From contig CABUNJ010000001.1 in assembly GCA_902492935.1 (NCBI GenBank), positions 1-64,000 of the forward strand: DNA of 64,000 nucleotides. Direction: 5' to 3'. The number at the start of each line of letters is the position of its first letter. Within the stretch, counting starts at the first letter, position 1. Positions 16,892-24,821 of this stretch are shown here, piece after piece. A program made the position numbers and the translations under genes. The DNA is from an uncultured Collinsella sp. (GTDB lineage: Bacteria; Actinomycetota; Coriobacteriia; Coriobacteriales; Coriobacteriaceae). The notes under the pieces are model-generated. The model did no database searches. It worked only from the letters and a program-made list of their open reading frames with translations, and was not told the DNA's origin.

Positions 16892-17350
16892 TTAGAGCAG
16901 GCCCATGCTGGTCAGGATCGTGTAGCCCATAAAGATGACAAACGCGATGAGAGCAAGGACAATGATGATTTTTTGAGCCGGCGCCATGCCGGGGATCTCG
17001 TTCTCGCCCGTAGGTTCCTTGGAGGTAACCATGCGCTGGGCAAAGGTCATCTCGTCACGGCTCGGCTTGGGCTCGACGGACTTGGGACGAGCGGCCTTTT
17101 TAGGCTGAGGTTTGGGCGCGGCAGGTGCAGGCTTCGCAGCAGCGGGCTTGGGTGCGGGCGCGGGCACCGATGCGGATACGGCGTTCGCGGCGGCCTCCTC
17201 GGCCTTCGTACGCTCGGCACGCAGGGCAGCCAGCTCCTCGCGCTCGCGACGGGCCTCTTCTTGGGCCTCGCGACGAGCCTTCTCGGCGCGGAGCTCCTCC
17301 AACTCGGCGCGCTCCTCGGCAGACAGTGGTTGGGACTCAAGCTCGGCCAT
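16892..17350 (-). CDS. small coiled-coil protein with a C-terminal membrane anchor
   Basis: The 152-residue protein has no family I can name. Residues 8-58 form a highly charged Glu/Arg/Ala coiled coil. Residues 60-98 are a Pro/Ala/Lys-rich linker. Residues 127-150 form one hydrophobic helix (KIIIVLALIAFVIFMGYTIL), so it is probably a tail-anchored protein facing the cytosol. The start codon follows AAAGGGCTGAACC. It lies between pncB and the tRNA-Ala gene, whose terminator is just upstream. Confidence 0.75.
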   Translation of the reverse strand: MAELESQPLSAEERAELEELRAEKARREAQEEARREREELAALRAERTKAEEAAANAVSASVPAPAPKPAAAKPAPAAPKPQPKKAARPKSVEPKPSRDEMTFAQRMVTSKEPTGENEIPGMAPAQKIIIVLALIAFVIFMGYTILTSMGLL

Positions 17351-17367
17351 GGTTCAGCCCTTTCTTT

Positions 17368-17400
17368 TAAAAAAAGCCGCCGACACAATGTCAGCGGCTA
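17368..17400 (-). terminator. terminator of tRNA-Ala
   Basis: On the minus strand AGCCGCTGACA pairs with TGTCGGCGGCT around TTG and is followed by seven T. It begins about 15 bases after the tRNA 3' end. Confidence 0.88.
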
Positions 17401-17414
17401 ATCAAATCCAAGGG

Positions 17415-17487
17415 TGGAGACGAAGGGAGTCGAACCCTCGGCCTCTGCCATGCGACGGCAGCGCTCTCCCAACTGAGCTACGTCCCC
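17415..17487 (-). tRNA. tRNA-Ala (anticodon CGC)
   Basis: The 73-base cloverleaf folds fully: acceptor GGGGACG/CGTCTCC, D stem GCTC/GAGC, anticodon stem CTGCC/GGCAG with loop GTCGCAT (anticodon CGC, reading GCG), and a T arm with TTCGACT. The discriminator base is A. CCA is not encoded. A promoter with TTGACA and TAAAAT separated by 16 bases lies just upstream at 17501-17528. Confidence 0.96.
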
Positions 17488-17500
17488 AGGACAAGTCGAT

Positions 17501-17528
17501 ATTTTACCTACGGCTCGCCAACTGTCAA
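17501..17528 (-). promoter_or_regulatory. promoter of tRNA-Ala
   Basis: Minus-strand TTGACA, a 16-base spacer and TAAAAT end about 13 bases before the mature tRNA 5' end, a usual spacing for a tRNA promoter. Confidence 0.75.
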
Positions 17529-17544
17529 CGCCCAATAACCAGTC

Positions 17545-17615
17545 TTTTTGGAGCGGAGCTTTTTTGACTACCATTCGCCCGATGATTTTTTAATCCCCGT
17601 CCCAGAAAAATCATC
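17545..17615. repeat. composite repeat, modules GACTAC and TTAATCCCCGTCCCAGA, copy 1
   Basis: Module one (17545-17572) ends in CTTTTTTGACTAC. Module two (17581-17615) is a hairpin GATGATTTTT/AAAAATCATC with loop TAATCCCCGTCCCAG. Both modules recur at 28660-28742 in the opposite relative order and orientation. Confidence 0.65.
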
Positions 17616-17625
17616 GACGAACGCA

Positions 17626-18564
17626 CTACTTTGCGCTGGTAAGAACACCGGTGGTGTCGAAGGCCGGGGTGAAGCTCTCGTCTACCGCGCCGCCCTCTTG
17701 CCAGAACATCGTCGTAAAGCCCAGGTCGTCGGCATGGTCGAGCACCTGCTCGTACTCCTCGCGCGTCACGGCGCGCGCCAGATCGCCGCCTTGTTCGCGC
17801 ATGAGGGCATTGGGCGTATATTGGTTCATGACCGAGATCGGCACGTCGCCCACCGTCTGCCACACCAGATCCAGCACGCGGCACGAGTCATCCGCATGCC
17901 CCGGCAGCACCAGGTGGCGCACGATCATACCGCGCTTCATGAGCCCGTCGTCATCCACCAGCTCTCCCCCGCGGCGATCGATCTCGCGCGCCATCTGGGC
18001 CAGACCCGACACGGCCACGCGCGGGTAGTCCTTAATATGAGAAAGCGACTGCGCAAGCCCGGCATCGGCATATTTAAAGTCGGTGAGCCACACATCGACC
18101 AGGTCGCCCAGCGCCGCCACGGCACTCGCGCGCTCGTAACCACTCGTGTTGTAGACGATCGGGATGACCAGCCCGCGCGTCCGTGCCGTGGCAATCGCGG
18201 CAGGCAACAGGTGCGCATAGTGCGTCGCCGTCACCAAATTAATGTTGTTGGCACCCTGGTCCTGCAGTTCCAGCATAATCTCGACCAGGCGCTCAGGCGA
18301 AATCTCAAGGCCAAAATTGCCGGTCGAGATCTCGTGGTTCTGGCAGTAGATACATTTAAGCGAGCAACCGCTAAAGAAGATCGTGCCCGAACCGGCCTCG
18401 CCCGAGATAGGCGGCTCCTCCCACATATGAAGCGCCGCGCGGGCCACCCTGAGCGTGTCGTTAGCGCCGCATACGCCGCGCGCGCCCTCATCGCGCGCCG
18501 CACCGCAACGGCGCGGACACAAATGGCAGGCGGACGAAAAAAGTTCGGTCAACGACGTCGGCAT
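17626..18564 (-). CDS. radical SAM protein of the PflA/PflX-like family (COG1313-like)
   Basis: The 312-residue product has the radical SAM iron-sulfur motif in FSGCSLKCIYCQNHEIS (CxxxCxxC) near residue 66. Before it lies an N-terminal Cys-rich segment (CHLCPRRCGAARDEGARGVC) typical of the PflX group. Members resemble pyruvate formate-lyase activating enzyme, but their target is mostly unknown. The ATG at 18564 follows GGAG with nine bases spacing. An upstream in-frame TTG overlaps that ribosome site and was rejected. There is no glycyl radical enzyme gene nearby, so the partner is unclear. Confidence 0.85.
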   Translation of the reverse strand: MPTSLTELFSSACHLCPRRCGAARDEGARGVCGANDTLRVARAALHMWEEPPISGEAGSGTIFFSGCSLKCIYCQNHEISTGNFGLEISPERLVEIMLELQDQGANNINLVTATHYAHLLPAAIATARTRGLVIPIVYNTSGYERASAVAALGDLVDVWLTDFKYADAGLAQSLSHIKDYPRVAVSGLAQMAREIDRRGGELVDDDGLMKRGMIVRHLVLPGHADDSCRVLDLVWQTVGDVPISVMNQYTPNALMREQGGDLARAVTREEYEQVLDHADDLGFTTMFWQEGGAVDESFTPAFDTTGVLTSAK

Positions 18565-19089
18565 AAAAACATGCTCCAAAACAACGATTCAGCAGCTCAA
18601 ACGTAAAGGGCCAGACCGCGTAGACGGCTCCGTCCCTAAGGCGCCGTAATCGTCCGACACGATTTTTGTAATGTCAAGACTGGAATCGATAAAGTGCCGC
18701 TTTATGATGTAGGTATTCCGCCCCCCGCGGAGCAACTGGGTGAACCGTCGCGTTTATTTAGGGAGCCCACACAGTCGTACCTAGTACAGGTATCCTTCGT
18801 TGTTAAGGACGCTGGAACAGTCGATGAGGGCACCCACCTGTTTTAGGTGGGTTCATTTTCGTAACGTGGGGGGTGGTTTTCTTTTGCCGATAATCACCAT
18901 ACAGTCCATATGGATCCCCGCCGGCATCCCGACAAACCATCGACAACATCCCAATATCTGGTAAGCGCGTGATTATCGCTGCGTGCAATTACATGCACCC
19001 CCCTTGGTCGAGTATTATGAATCGGCTATGCCCTTTGCGCATGGCGTTCTTCTGACCTTTTCCTTCGACGCTTGGCGGTTTTTAGATTC
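18565..19089. other. 525-bp non-coding region around the candidate ncRNA
   Basis: This region holds the candidate structured RNA (18704-18866), the promoter of the radical SAM gene and the leader of the WecA-like gene. Besides these I see only T-rich sequence at 18867-18900. No convincing ORF. Confidence 0.55.
18704..18866 (+). ncRNA. candidate structured ncRNA, possibly raiA-motif RNA
   Basis: This non-coding stretch has several hairpins: TCCGC-CCCCC-GCGGA near 18716, TACCT-AGTAC-AGGTA near 18779, TCCTT-CGTTGTT-AAGGA near 18793 and ACCCACCT-GTTTT-AGGTGGGT near 18832. CTGGGTGAACC at about 18735 can also pair with the 3' GGGTTCA. The segments GGGTGAACCG, GGGAGCCCACACAG and GAGGGCACCCACCTG look like those I recall for the raiA-motif RNA of Bacillota and Actinomycetota. 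6S or 6C RNA are alternatives. Boundaries and strand are approximate. A TATGAT box lies at 18702-18707. Confidence 0.5.
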
Positions 19090-20289
19090 ATGGCTTCATC
19101 CCCGAGCTACATACCGTACCTATGCGTGGCAGCGGCGGCTTTTATCACGACCTTCCTCGCGGTGCCCCTGGTCAAGCGCTTGGCAATTAAGCTCGATGCC
19201 GTCGACTATCCTTCTAAGCGCCGCATCAACACCAAGCCCATCCCGCGTTTGGGCGGAACGGCGGTGTTTTTGGGCCTGGTCGTTGCCTGCATTGTGCAAA
19301 TCCTAGGCACTTGGTACCTAGGCTGGCCACCCGTCCTGGTACCGCACCCGCGCCTTCACATTAGCTATCCCATGCTGGCGCTCTCCTTTACCGTCATCTT
19401 TGCGACCGGCGCTATCGACGACGTCTTCCAGCTCACGCCCAAGCAAAAGCTGGCCGGACAGGTCCTCGCCGCGCTTATCGCCTGCGTGGGCGGCCTAAAA
19501 ATCGGCGTCATCGTCAACCCGTTTGCTCCCGGCGAGATCATGCTCGGATGGCTCGCCTACCCCATTACCGTGATCTATCTGGTGGCATTCACCAACATCA
19601 TTAACCTTATCGACGGCCTCGACGGCTTGGCCACGGGCATCTGCGGCATCGCGTCGTTCACCATGTTTTCGATGGCCGTTCTCTCGGGCCGCATCGACGC
19701 CGCCGCGCTCTCCATTGCGCTCTTTGGCGCCTGTCTGGCCTTTTTGCGCTACAACTTCAACCCCGCAAGCATTTTCTTGGGCGACTCGGGGTCGCTGCTT
19801 CTGGGCTTTGCGCTAGGCTCCATCTCGCTGCTCAACGTGAGCCGCACCGCCGCACTCACCTCGCTTATCATCCCGCTCATCGTTGCCGGCGTGCCTATCA
19901 TCGACACGTTTAGCGCCATCGTGCGCCGCAAGCGCGCCCACATTAGCATCGGGCAGGCCGACAAGGGCCACATCCACCACCGCCTGATCCAAGAAGGCTA
20001 CAACCAAAAACAGGCTGTACTGCTCATCTATGCCTGGTGCATCATGCTTTCGGCCGGCGCCGCCGCGATTAACCAGGTCGAGGTGCCCATGCGTGTGCTC
20101 ATCTTTACCGTGCTCGCCATTGGCTCGGCGGCCTTCGCCAAGCACCTGCACCTGTTTGAGCCCGTGCTACGCCACCATTACAACAAGCGCACGCACGAAG
20201 ACGAGCTGGTAACCCCCGACGACCCCGCCTTTAAGCAGGAGGAGCAGGCAGCCGAGGAACGTAAAGAAGAGCGCCACCACAAGCTCTAG
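19090..20289 (+). CDS. MraY/WecA/TagO-type undecaprenyl-phosphate sugar-1-phosphate transferase
   Basis: The 399-residue polytopic membrane protein should transfer a sugar-1-phosphate (typically GlcNAc-1-P from UDP-GlcNAc) to undecaprenyl phosphate, starting a cell-wall glycopolymer. Family motifs are clear: RRINTKPIPRLGG near residue 44, the Asp pair in GAIDDVFQLTPKQK near residue 113, NIINLIDGLDGLATG near residue 172, FLGDSGSLLLG near residue 224 and the His motif GHIHHRLIQ near residue 296. About ten membrane helices are visible. The ATG at 19090 was chosen over a TTG six codons upstream; neither has a strong ribosome site. The charged His/Glu/Lys tail is cytosolic. Confidence 0.9.
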   Translation: MASSPSYIPYLCVAAAAFITTFLAVPLVKRLAIKLDAVDYPSKRRINTKPIPRLGGTAVFLGLVVACIVQILGTWYLGWPPVLVPHPRLHISYPMLALSFTVIFATGAIDDVFQLTPKQKLAGQVLAALIACVGGLKIGVIVNPFAPGEIMLGWLAYPITVIYLVAFTNIINLIDGLDGLATGICGIASFTMFSMAVLSGRIDAAALSIALFGACLAFLRYNFNPASIFLGDSGSLLLGFALGSISLLNVSRTAALTSLIIPLIVAGVPIIDTFSAIVRRKRAHISIGQADKGHIHHRLIQEGYNQKQAVLLIYAWCIMLSAGAAAINQVEVPMRVLIFTVLAIGSAAFAKHLHLFEPVLRHHYNKRTHEDELVTPDDPAFKQEEQAAEERKEERHHKL

Positions 20290-20448
20290 GGTAAGCTATC
20301 GAGGATGTGCCCAGGCACCGTTGGCCAAGCGCAGCCGCGCCGCACCCATCGCGCAAGCCGCCTCTCTCCCGCCCCTCTCCTGCTAACGCCCCGCCCCTCC
20401 AATAAACGCGTTATCATCTTGACCCATGAACATACGTTAGGAGCAATC

Positions 20449-21498
20449 ATGCCAAACGAGAACAGCTACGAAGTCGCGCTGCAAAAGAGCAACGCCATTC
20501 GCGAGGGCCTGGCCAAGACGCCCGAGAAGTTCACCATGCTTACCGGCGACCGCCCCACCGGCCGTCTGCACCTGGGCCACTACTTTGGCACCCTCAAGGG
20601 CCGCGTTGAGCTGCAGAACATGGGCGCCAAGACCAACGTGCTCATCGCCGACTACCAGGTCATCACCGACCGCGACACCACCGAGCACATCCAAGACAAC
20701 GTGTACAACATGGTCATGGACTACCTTGCCTGCGGTATCGACCCCGACAAGACCATGATCTATGCGCACTCCGCCGTGCCCGCCGCCAACCAGCTCATGC
20801 TGCCGTTCCTGTCGCTGGTGTCCGAGGCCGAGCTGGCGCGCAACCCCACGGTTAAGGCCGAGATGGAGGCCTCGGGCCATGAGCTTACCGGCCTTCTGCT
20901 CACCTACCCGGTGCACCAGGCCTGCGACATCCTGTTCTGCAAGGGCAACGTGGTGCCGGTCGGTCGCGACCAGCTGCCGCACATCGAGCTCACCCGCACC
21001 ATCGCCCGCCGCTTTAACAACCGCTATGGCAAGGTATTCCCCGAGGTCGACGCGCTGCTGTCCGAGACCCCGCTGCTGCCCGGCCTGGACGGCCGCAAGA
21101 TGAGCAAGAGCTACGGCAACGCCATCAACATTTCGATGACCGCCGAGGAGACGGCCAAGCGCATCAAGAAGAGTCAGACCGACTCCGAGCGCATGATCAC
21201 GTTCGACCCCGAGAACCGCCCCGGCGTGTCCGGCCTGCTTTCGACGGCCGCCATCTGCACCGGTCGCTCCGAGGTCGAAATTGCCGAGGAGATTGGCATG
21301 GGCGGCTCCGGCCAGCTCAAGAAGTACGTGACCGAGGCCGTCAACGAGTACTTCGCACCTATCCGCGAGCGTCGCCAGCGCTACGAGAACGATCTGGATT
21401 ACGTGAAGGACGTGCTGCACGAGGGCAACCGTCGCGCCAACGAGATCGCCGAGCAGACCCTGGCCGAGGTTCAGGACGCCATGGGCATGGTGTACTAG
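20449..21498 (+). CDS. trpS: tryptophanyl-tRNA synthetase
   Basis: The 349-residue class I synthetase charges tRNA-Trp. Its HIGH-type motif is in GDRPTGRLHLGHYFG near residue 30, the KMSKS motif in GRKMSKSYGN near residue 218, and the tryptophan-pocket segment NVLIADYQVITDRD lies near residue 67. The ATG at 20449 follows TTAGGAGCAATC; a longer frame upstream has no similarity. No T-box leader was found in the 158 bases upstream. An intrinsic terminator follows at 21533-21561. Confidence 0.95.
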   Translation: MPNENSYEVALQKSNAIREGLAKTPEKFTMLTGDRPTGRLHLGHYFGTLKGRVELQNMGAKTNVLIADYQVITDRDTTEHIQDNVYNMVMDYLACGIDPDKTMIYAHSAVPAANQLMLPFLSLVSEAELARNPTVKAEMEASGHELTGLLLTYPVHQACDILFCKGNVVPVGRDQLPHIELTRTIARRFNNRYGKVFPEVDALLSETPLLPGLDGRKMSKSYGNAINISMTAEETAKRIKKSQTDSERMITFDPENRPGVSGLLSTAAICTGRSEVEIAEEIGMGGSGQLKKYVTEAVNEYFAPIRERRQRYENDLDYVKDVLHEGNRRANEIAEQTLAEVQDAMGMVY

Positions 21499-21532
21499 AC
21501 CGATTTGCTGGCTTGAGCTTTCGATTGCTTTA

Positions 21533-21561
21533 GGGCGGGCGCTACGGCGTCCGCCTTTTTT
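21533..21561 (+). terminator. terminator of trpS
   Basis: GGCGGGCGC pairs with GCGTCCGCC (one G-U pair) and is followed by six T. It starts about 35 bases after the stop codon. Confidence 0.85.
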
Positions 21562-21608
21562 GGAGCCGGACCGCTTCGGCTCCGTCCATCGCACCCCCTC
21601 GACAAACA

Positions 21609-21650
21609 GGAACAGGCCCGCCGGCAGCTAGTTGCCAGCAGGCCTGTTCC
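21609..21650. repeat. long perfect-ended hairpin without T-tract
   Basis: GGAACAGGCC pairs with GGCCTGTTCC and, after a small internal loop, GGCA with TGCC around GCTAGT. No T-run follows, so it is not a standard terminator. Confidence 0.7.
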
Positions 21651-21826
21651 CGAAGTACACCGTTGAATCGCACAGAGGGGAGGAATGCGAATCAAACTCA
21701 ACAGGGCAGGCTTTTTCATCGCCTATTGCCTGCTCCGTTGCTGAAACCAATATAGTTCGCCGTGGTTTACTTTGCAGCATCAATATCCGCCGCCATAGCT
21801 TCTCCATAAGTTAGCCCAAGTAAACT

Positions 21827-21864
21827 AAACCACCACAAAGGGGTAGGCACCTTTGTGGTGGTTT
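21827..21864. repeat. CCACCACAAAGG hairpin repeat, copy 3
   Basis: AAACCACCACAAAGG pairs with CCTTTGTGGTGGTTT around GGTAGGCA. It lies 18 bases beyond the stop of the minus-strand MGMT-like gene. Confidence 0.85.
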
Positions 21865-21881
21865 TGGCCACGGCAGAGCTG

Positions 21882-22202
21882 TTAGAGTCCGGCAAGCCAG
21901 CGACAGGCGGCCAAGTCGACGTGCATGGGATCGGTAAACGTCACACCCTCCCCCATTAAGAGCTCACGCTGAGCATCGGGGCCGCCAAAGGCAAAGCCTT
22001 CGCAAATGCGACCGTCGGCAAACACCACACGATGGCAGGGAATCTGGCCGGGGCGCGGATTACTATGCAGGGCATACCCCACGTACCGCGCACTTCGTGG
22101 ACGACCGGCAAGCAGCGCCACCTGGCCATACGTGGCGACCATCCCCTCGGGGATCTGCTCGACCACCTCGTACACCCGTTCAAAAAAGCCCTCAGACGCC
22201 AT
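21882..22202 (-). CDS. MGMT-family DNA-alkylation protein (small, DNA-binding domain only)
   Basis: The 106-residue protein is only the C-terminal DNA-binding domain of O6-alkylguanine-DNA alkyltransferases. It keeps the helix-turn-helix segment ATYGQVALLAGRPRSARYVG (residues 23-42) and the active-site motif IPCHRVV (residues 54-60), with the cysteine retained. The sequence after PCHRVV resembles the short MGMT-related group (COG3695-like), which binds and flags damaged bases; repair activity is possible because the Cys is present. The ATG at 22202 follows AAGGGAGCGAGCA. It is flanked by two CCACCACAAAGG hairpins. Confidence 0.85.
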   Translation of the reverse strand: MASEGFFERVYEVVEQIPEGMVATYGQVALLAGRPRSARYVGYALHSNPRPGQIPCHRVVFADGRICEGFAFGGPDAQRELLMGEGVTFTDPMHVDLAACRWLAGL

Positions 22203-22230
22203 TGCTCGCTCCCTTCCACCCGGAAAAGCA

Positions 22231-22270
22231 TAAACCACCACAAAGGGCCTGTCCCCTTTGTGGTGGTTTA
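22231..22270. repeat. CCACCACAAAGG hairpin repeat, copy 4 (inverted loop)
   Basis: TAAACCACCACAAAGG pairs perfectly with CCTTTGTGGTGGTTTA. The loop reads GCCTGTCC, the opposite orientation to copies 1-3. It lies between the DegV stop and the MGMT-like start. Confidence 0.9.
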
Positions 22271-22281
22271 TGGCAGGTCGG

Positions 22282-23136
22282 TTAGTTAGCGGGCTGGAAG
22301 AAGGCTACGGCTACGGCGCCGGGGCCTACGTGGGTGCCGATGGTGGCGCCGATGGTGTGAACGGGCAGTTCGCCCTCGGTGTGGCCAGCCCACAGTGCCG
22401 CGCTGTCCTCGACATACTTCTTGAGCACCGCATCCGAAAGACCCGTATAGCCGAGCGCCAGCGGCATGGAAAAGTCGATGCCGCCTGCCTTTTCGACCTT
22501 CTGGTTGAGCAGGTTCCGGCCGTTCTTGGAGCCACGAGCCTTGCCCAGCTGCACGATCAGACCGTCCTCCGCTGCCACAACGGGCTTCACATTGAGCAAC
22601 GTGCCCACAGCACCAGCCGCAGCAGACAGGCGACCGCCGCGAACGAGGTACTCAAGCGTCTCGAGCAGGCCGATGACGACTACACGGTCGCGCACGGCCT
22701 CGACAGCCGCCGCGATCTGAGCCGCGCCCTGGCCCTCGTCCACCAAACGCAGCGCGTACTCAACCAGCACGCGCTCGCCCAGGGTAACGTTATTGCTATC
22801 CACCACATACACATCGCCGCCCGGCGCCTCGGCAAGTGCGGTGCGGGCACTTTGGTTGGTGCCCGAAAGCTTAGCGCCCACGGTAATAATCACTGCCTCA
22901 TCGCCGGCCTCACGCGCCTCGGCAATAGCCTGCGAAAACGCATACGGGTTGACCTGGCCGGTCTTAGGCAGCTCATCGCGCTCCACGAGCATCTCGTAAA
23001 AGCGCTGGTGATCGATGTCGACGCCATCCATGTACACATCGGTGCCAAAGGTGACGGACAGCGGCAGAACACGCAGAGCGGGGTGCTCAGCCGGCGACAT
23101 ATCGCTCGCGGAATCGGTAATAATACGAATGGACAT
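22282..23136 (-). CDS. DegV-family fatty-acid-binding protein
   Basis: The 284-residue protein is a full-length DegV family member. These proteins bind fatty acids, and in Firmicutes they act as FakB subunits that present fatty acids to the kinase FakA. The N-terminal RIITDSASDM (residues 4-13), the KTGQVNPYAF segment near residue 56, the SGTNQSA segment near residue 89 and LEYLVRGGRLS near residue 158 are diagnostic. The ATG at 23136 follows AAGAAAGGATTCACT; an upstream frame extension was rejected. No fakA homologue lies next to it. Confidence 0.9.
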   Translation of the reverse strand: MSIRIITDSASDMSPAEHPALRVLPLSVTFGTDVYMDGVDIDHQRFYEMLVERDELPKTGQVNPYAFSQAIAEAREAGDEAVIITVGAKLSGTNQSARTALAEAPGGDVYVVDSNNVTLGERVLVEYALRLVDEGQGAAQIAAAVEAVRDRVVVIGLLETLEYLVRGGRLSAAAGAVGTLLNVKPVVAAEDGLIVQLGKARGSKNGRNLLNQKVEKAGGIDFSMPLALGYTGLSDAVLKKYVEDSAALWAGHTEGELPVHTIGATIGTHVGPGAVAVAFFQPAN

Positions 23137-23254
23137 AGTGAATCCTTTCTTGCGCGGACCTCTCGCAGGGAATTTTGACAGCAAGCCCCGGCACGGCATA
23201 CGCGCTCAAACGGGACTATGCAGTTGTTAATTGGAAGCAAATGCCTTGGCGGCC

Positions 23255-23704
23255 TTAGATCTCGCGCAGGGTGTTGAGAATCGTGCGTAGCGACGCATAC
23301 ATCTGCTCGCGCTGCTCCACACCCATAGCCTTACCGGTGGTATCGAGCACCTCGCGAATGATGCGGTCCGCCTCGCTCATACTCTCGCCGCCCAGAGCGG
23401 TCAGGCGCACCGGAGCACGATACTTAACGGCGGCATCGCCCGAATCATCGACCTCGACGTAGCCGCCCTCCTCCAGATGCGCGAGCGTGCGCGAGACGGC
23501 GGCGCGGGTCACGCCTGCCATACGAGCGAGGTCGGCGCCAGTCAGGCCGTCCTTGCTGCGCTCAAGATAGTACAGGCACATAACGTCGGAGCCCTTGAGG
23601 CCCAGCCTTGCGCCCTCGGATGTCTTAATGCGCTGGATCTCCTTGTAGAGCCCGCTGATCAGTCCGACAAAGTCCTCGAAACGTGTCTCGTCGTTCTGCT
23701 GCAT
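23255..23704 (-). CDS. MarR-family transcription regulator
   Basis: This 149-residue protein has the winged helix-turn-helix of MarR regulators. Helices span residues 35-95 (DGLTGADLARMAGVTRAAVSRTLAHLEE), and the wing follows in the GYVEVDDSGDAAVKYRAPVRLT region. Long flanking helices for dimerisation are present at both ends. It likely represses a small set of genes, perhaps the adjacent DegV gene 118 bases downstream in the same direction. The ligand is unknown. Confidence 0.88.
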   Translation of the reverse strand: MQQNDETRFEDFVGLISGLYKEIQRIKTSEGARLGLKGSDVMCLYYLERSKDGLTGADLARMAGVTRAAVSRTLAHLEEGGYVEVDDSGDAAVKYRAPVRLTALGGESMSEADRIIREVLDTTGKAMGVEQREQMYASLRTILNTLREI

Positions 23705-23808
23705 GGGAGACGACCGCCTTTCGCTTGCATAATGCTAACGGGTAAACATCTTAACCGTACTTATCGGCCGCCAGCCCTGCGCACCCTATTTGTTAACCCA
23801 TCAACATA

Positions 23809-23848
23809 AAAACCACCACAAAGGGGACAGGCACCTTTGTGGTGGTTT
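23809..23848. repeat. CCACCACAAAGG hairpin repeat, copy 5
   Basis: AAACCACCACAAAGG pairs with CCTTTGTGGTGGTTT around GGACAGGCA. It lies between the B3/4 gene stop and the MarR start. Confidence 0.88.
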
Positions 23849-23874
23849 GGGGCATCAATAGGTTCTAGGCGCCG

Positions 23875-24594
23875 CTACAGCTCCACGCAAGGATTGTCGC
23901 GGGTCACAAGCGTCTTAACGACAACCGTCGCTCCTAGATAGCGCTCGAGCAGCTCGGCTAAGCGATCGATCGCGGCCTGGCAATCCCCCATCCGCACGGG
24001 TTCCACGCACTCAATCGCCAAGAATGCATCGGCCGAATCGTCGGACAGCGCCGTGCGAACGCCGTCGCGCCAGTTCCAGCAGCGGCACACAGCGCCCGCA
24101 TCGTCGATGTAGGCGAGCTCGCCGGGCAGCGTCGGATCGTCCGCCTCCTCGCCAAGCGGCAAGAACGCATCGCCACCGTCGGTCACCTTCAGGCGAAGGT
24201 CTCCCTCGATCGCATGTAGGTCCTCGCCTCCCACGGGCAGCGCGTAGGTCAGCGACACCGTGTTGTAAATATCCACCGCGGACGTAATGTGGCCCACCGG
24301 CTTGCCTTTGAGCACGCGTTTGAGCAAGTTCTCGATCGAGCAGCGCGCGCCTTTCTTGGTCTTGAACAGACGATAGGCCTCGCGCCATGCCTTGACCGGT
24401 GCGTTCTCGCTGATAGTGTCGCTGGTCAGATGACGCTCCGCATCGATATTGGCGCGGTCGAGCAACGCCGCAATCGCATCCACGTCCTCTTGAGGAATCT
24501 GAGCCGCGGGCTTCATGCCCTCCACGACCACAACACCGACCGCTGCCTGCGGAAACAGCTCCCAGAATGAATCCTCGGCAATAAAGCTCTTCAT
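23875..24594 (-). CDS. B3/4 domain protein (PheRS-beta-like editing domain)
   Basis: The 239-residue protein has the B3/B4 fold found in the beta subunit of phenylalanyl-tRNA synthetase, where it hydrolyses mischarged Tyr-tRNA. Stand-alone versions are widespread and presumed to act on tRNA or amino-acid substrates. Visible features are the NAPVKAWREAYRLFKTKKGARCSIE-like segment around residues 65-90 (cited in part), KPVGHITSAVDIYNTVSL near residue 98, and the LPVGGEDL and AYIDDAGAVCRCWNWRDG segments. The ATG at 24594 is preceded by AAGGGAGAGCGT; a second ATG five codons upstream overlaps that ribosome site. Confidence 0.8.
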   Translation of the reverse strand: MKSFIAEDSFWELFPQAAVGVVVVEGMKPAAQIPQEDVDAIAALLDRANIDAERHLTSDTISENAPVKAWREAYRLFKTKKGARCSIENLLKRVLKGKPVGHITSAVDIYNTVSLTYALPVGGEDLHAIEGDLRLKVTDGGDAFLPLGEEADDPTLPGELAYIDDAGAVCRCWNWRDGVRTALSDDSADAFLAIECVEPVRMGDCQAAIDRLAELLERYLGATVVVKTLVTRDNPCVEL

Positions 24595-24766
24595 ACGCTC
24601 TCCCTTCATTGTGCGCGCCCGAGTGAGGGCGCCTAAACAAAAAGCGCCCTTACAACGGCCACCTTCAAAGTCCTACGGTGCCGTCACAAGAACGCTTGCG
24701 CTGTCCCCATCCGGAGAAGGGGACGATATGTCAGGCGTATTGTAACCCGAGTCATCCACGCGAGCA

Positions 24767-24802
24767 AAACCACCACAAAGGTGCCTGTCCACTTTGTGGT
24801 GG
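24767..24802. repeat. CCACCACAAAGG hairpin repeat, copy 6 (inverted loop)
   Basis: AAACCACCACAAAG pairs with CTTTGTGGTGG. The interior reads GTGCCTGTCC, the opposite orientation to copies 1-3 and 5. It lies 19 bases beyond the pckA stop and is the only terminator-like structure there. Confidence 0.8.
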
Positions 24803-24821
24803 ATATGGACTCACAGCGAAG

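Larger units (their letters stand above)
21499..21881. other. trpS downstream intergenic region
   Basis: The 383 bases contain the trpS terminator, a long hairpin at 21609-21650 and a CCACCACAAAGG hairpin. A 19-codon frame starting ATGCGAATCAAACTC (21685) sits directly behind GGGGAGGA, but the spacing is too short for a normal ribosome site, so I do not call it a gene. Confidence 0.5.

Noticed and set aside
18704..18866. Naming this RNA as 6S, 6C or tmRNA
   Set aside because: There is one C-rich loop but not the two expected for 6C. The 5' and 3' ends do not pair as in 6S. No tag frame or T-arm ending as in tmRNA. raiA-like remains only a tentative label.
19072..19089. The TTG start for the WecA-like gene
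   Set aside because: An ATG six codons later is equally compatible with the family, and the TTG lacks a ribosome site.
20290..20448. A possible T-box leader before trpS
   Set aside because: No specifier loop, T-box bulge sequence or terminator/antiterminator pair is present in the 158 bases.
21685..21744. A 19-codon frame after trpS
   Set aside because: The purine-rich sequence touches the ATG, so it cannot serve as a normal ribosome site, and there is no other support.
21827..24802. The spaced palindromes as a CRISPR array
   Set aside because: The repeats are hundreds of bases to kilobases apart with genes between them, not regularly spaced by short unique spacers, and there are no cas genes.
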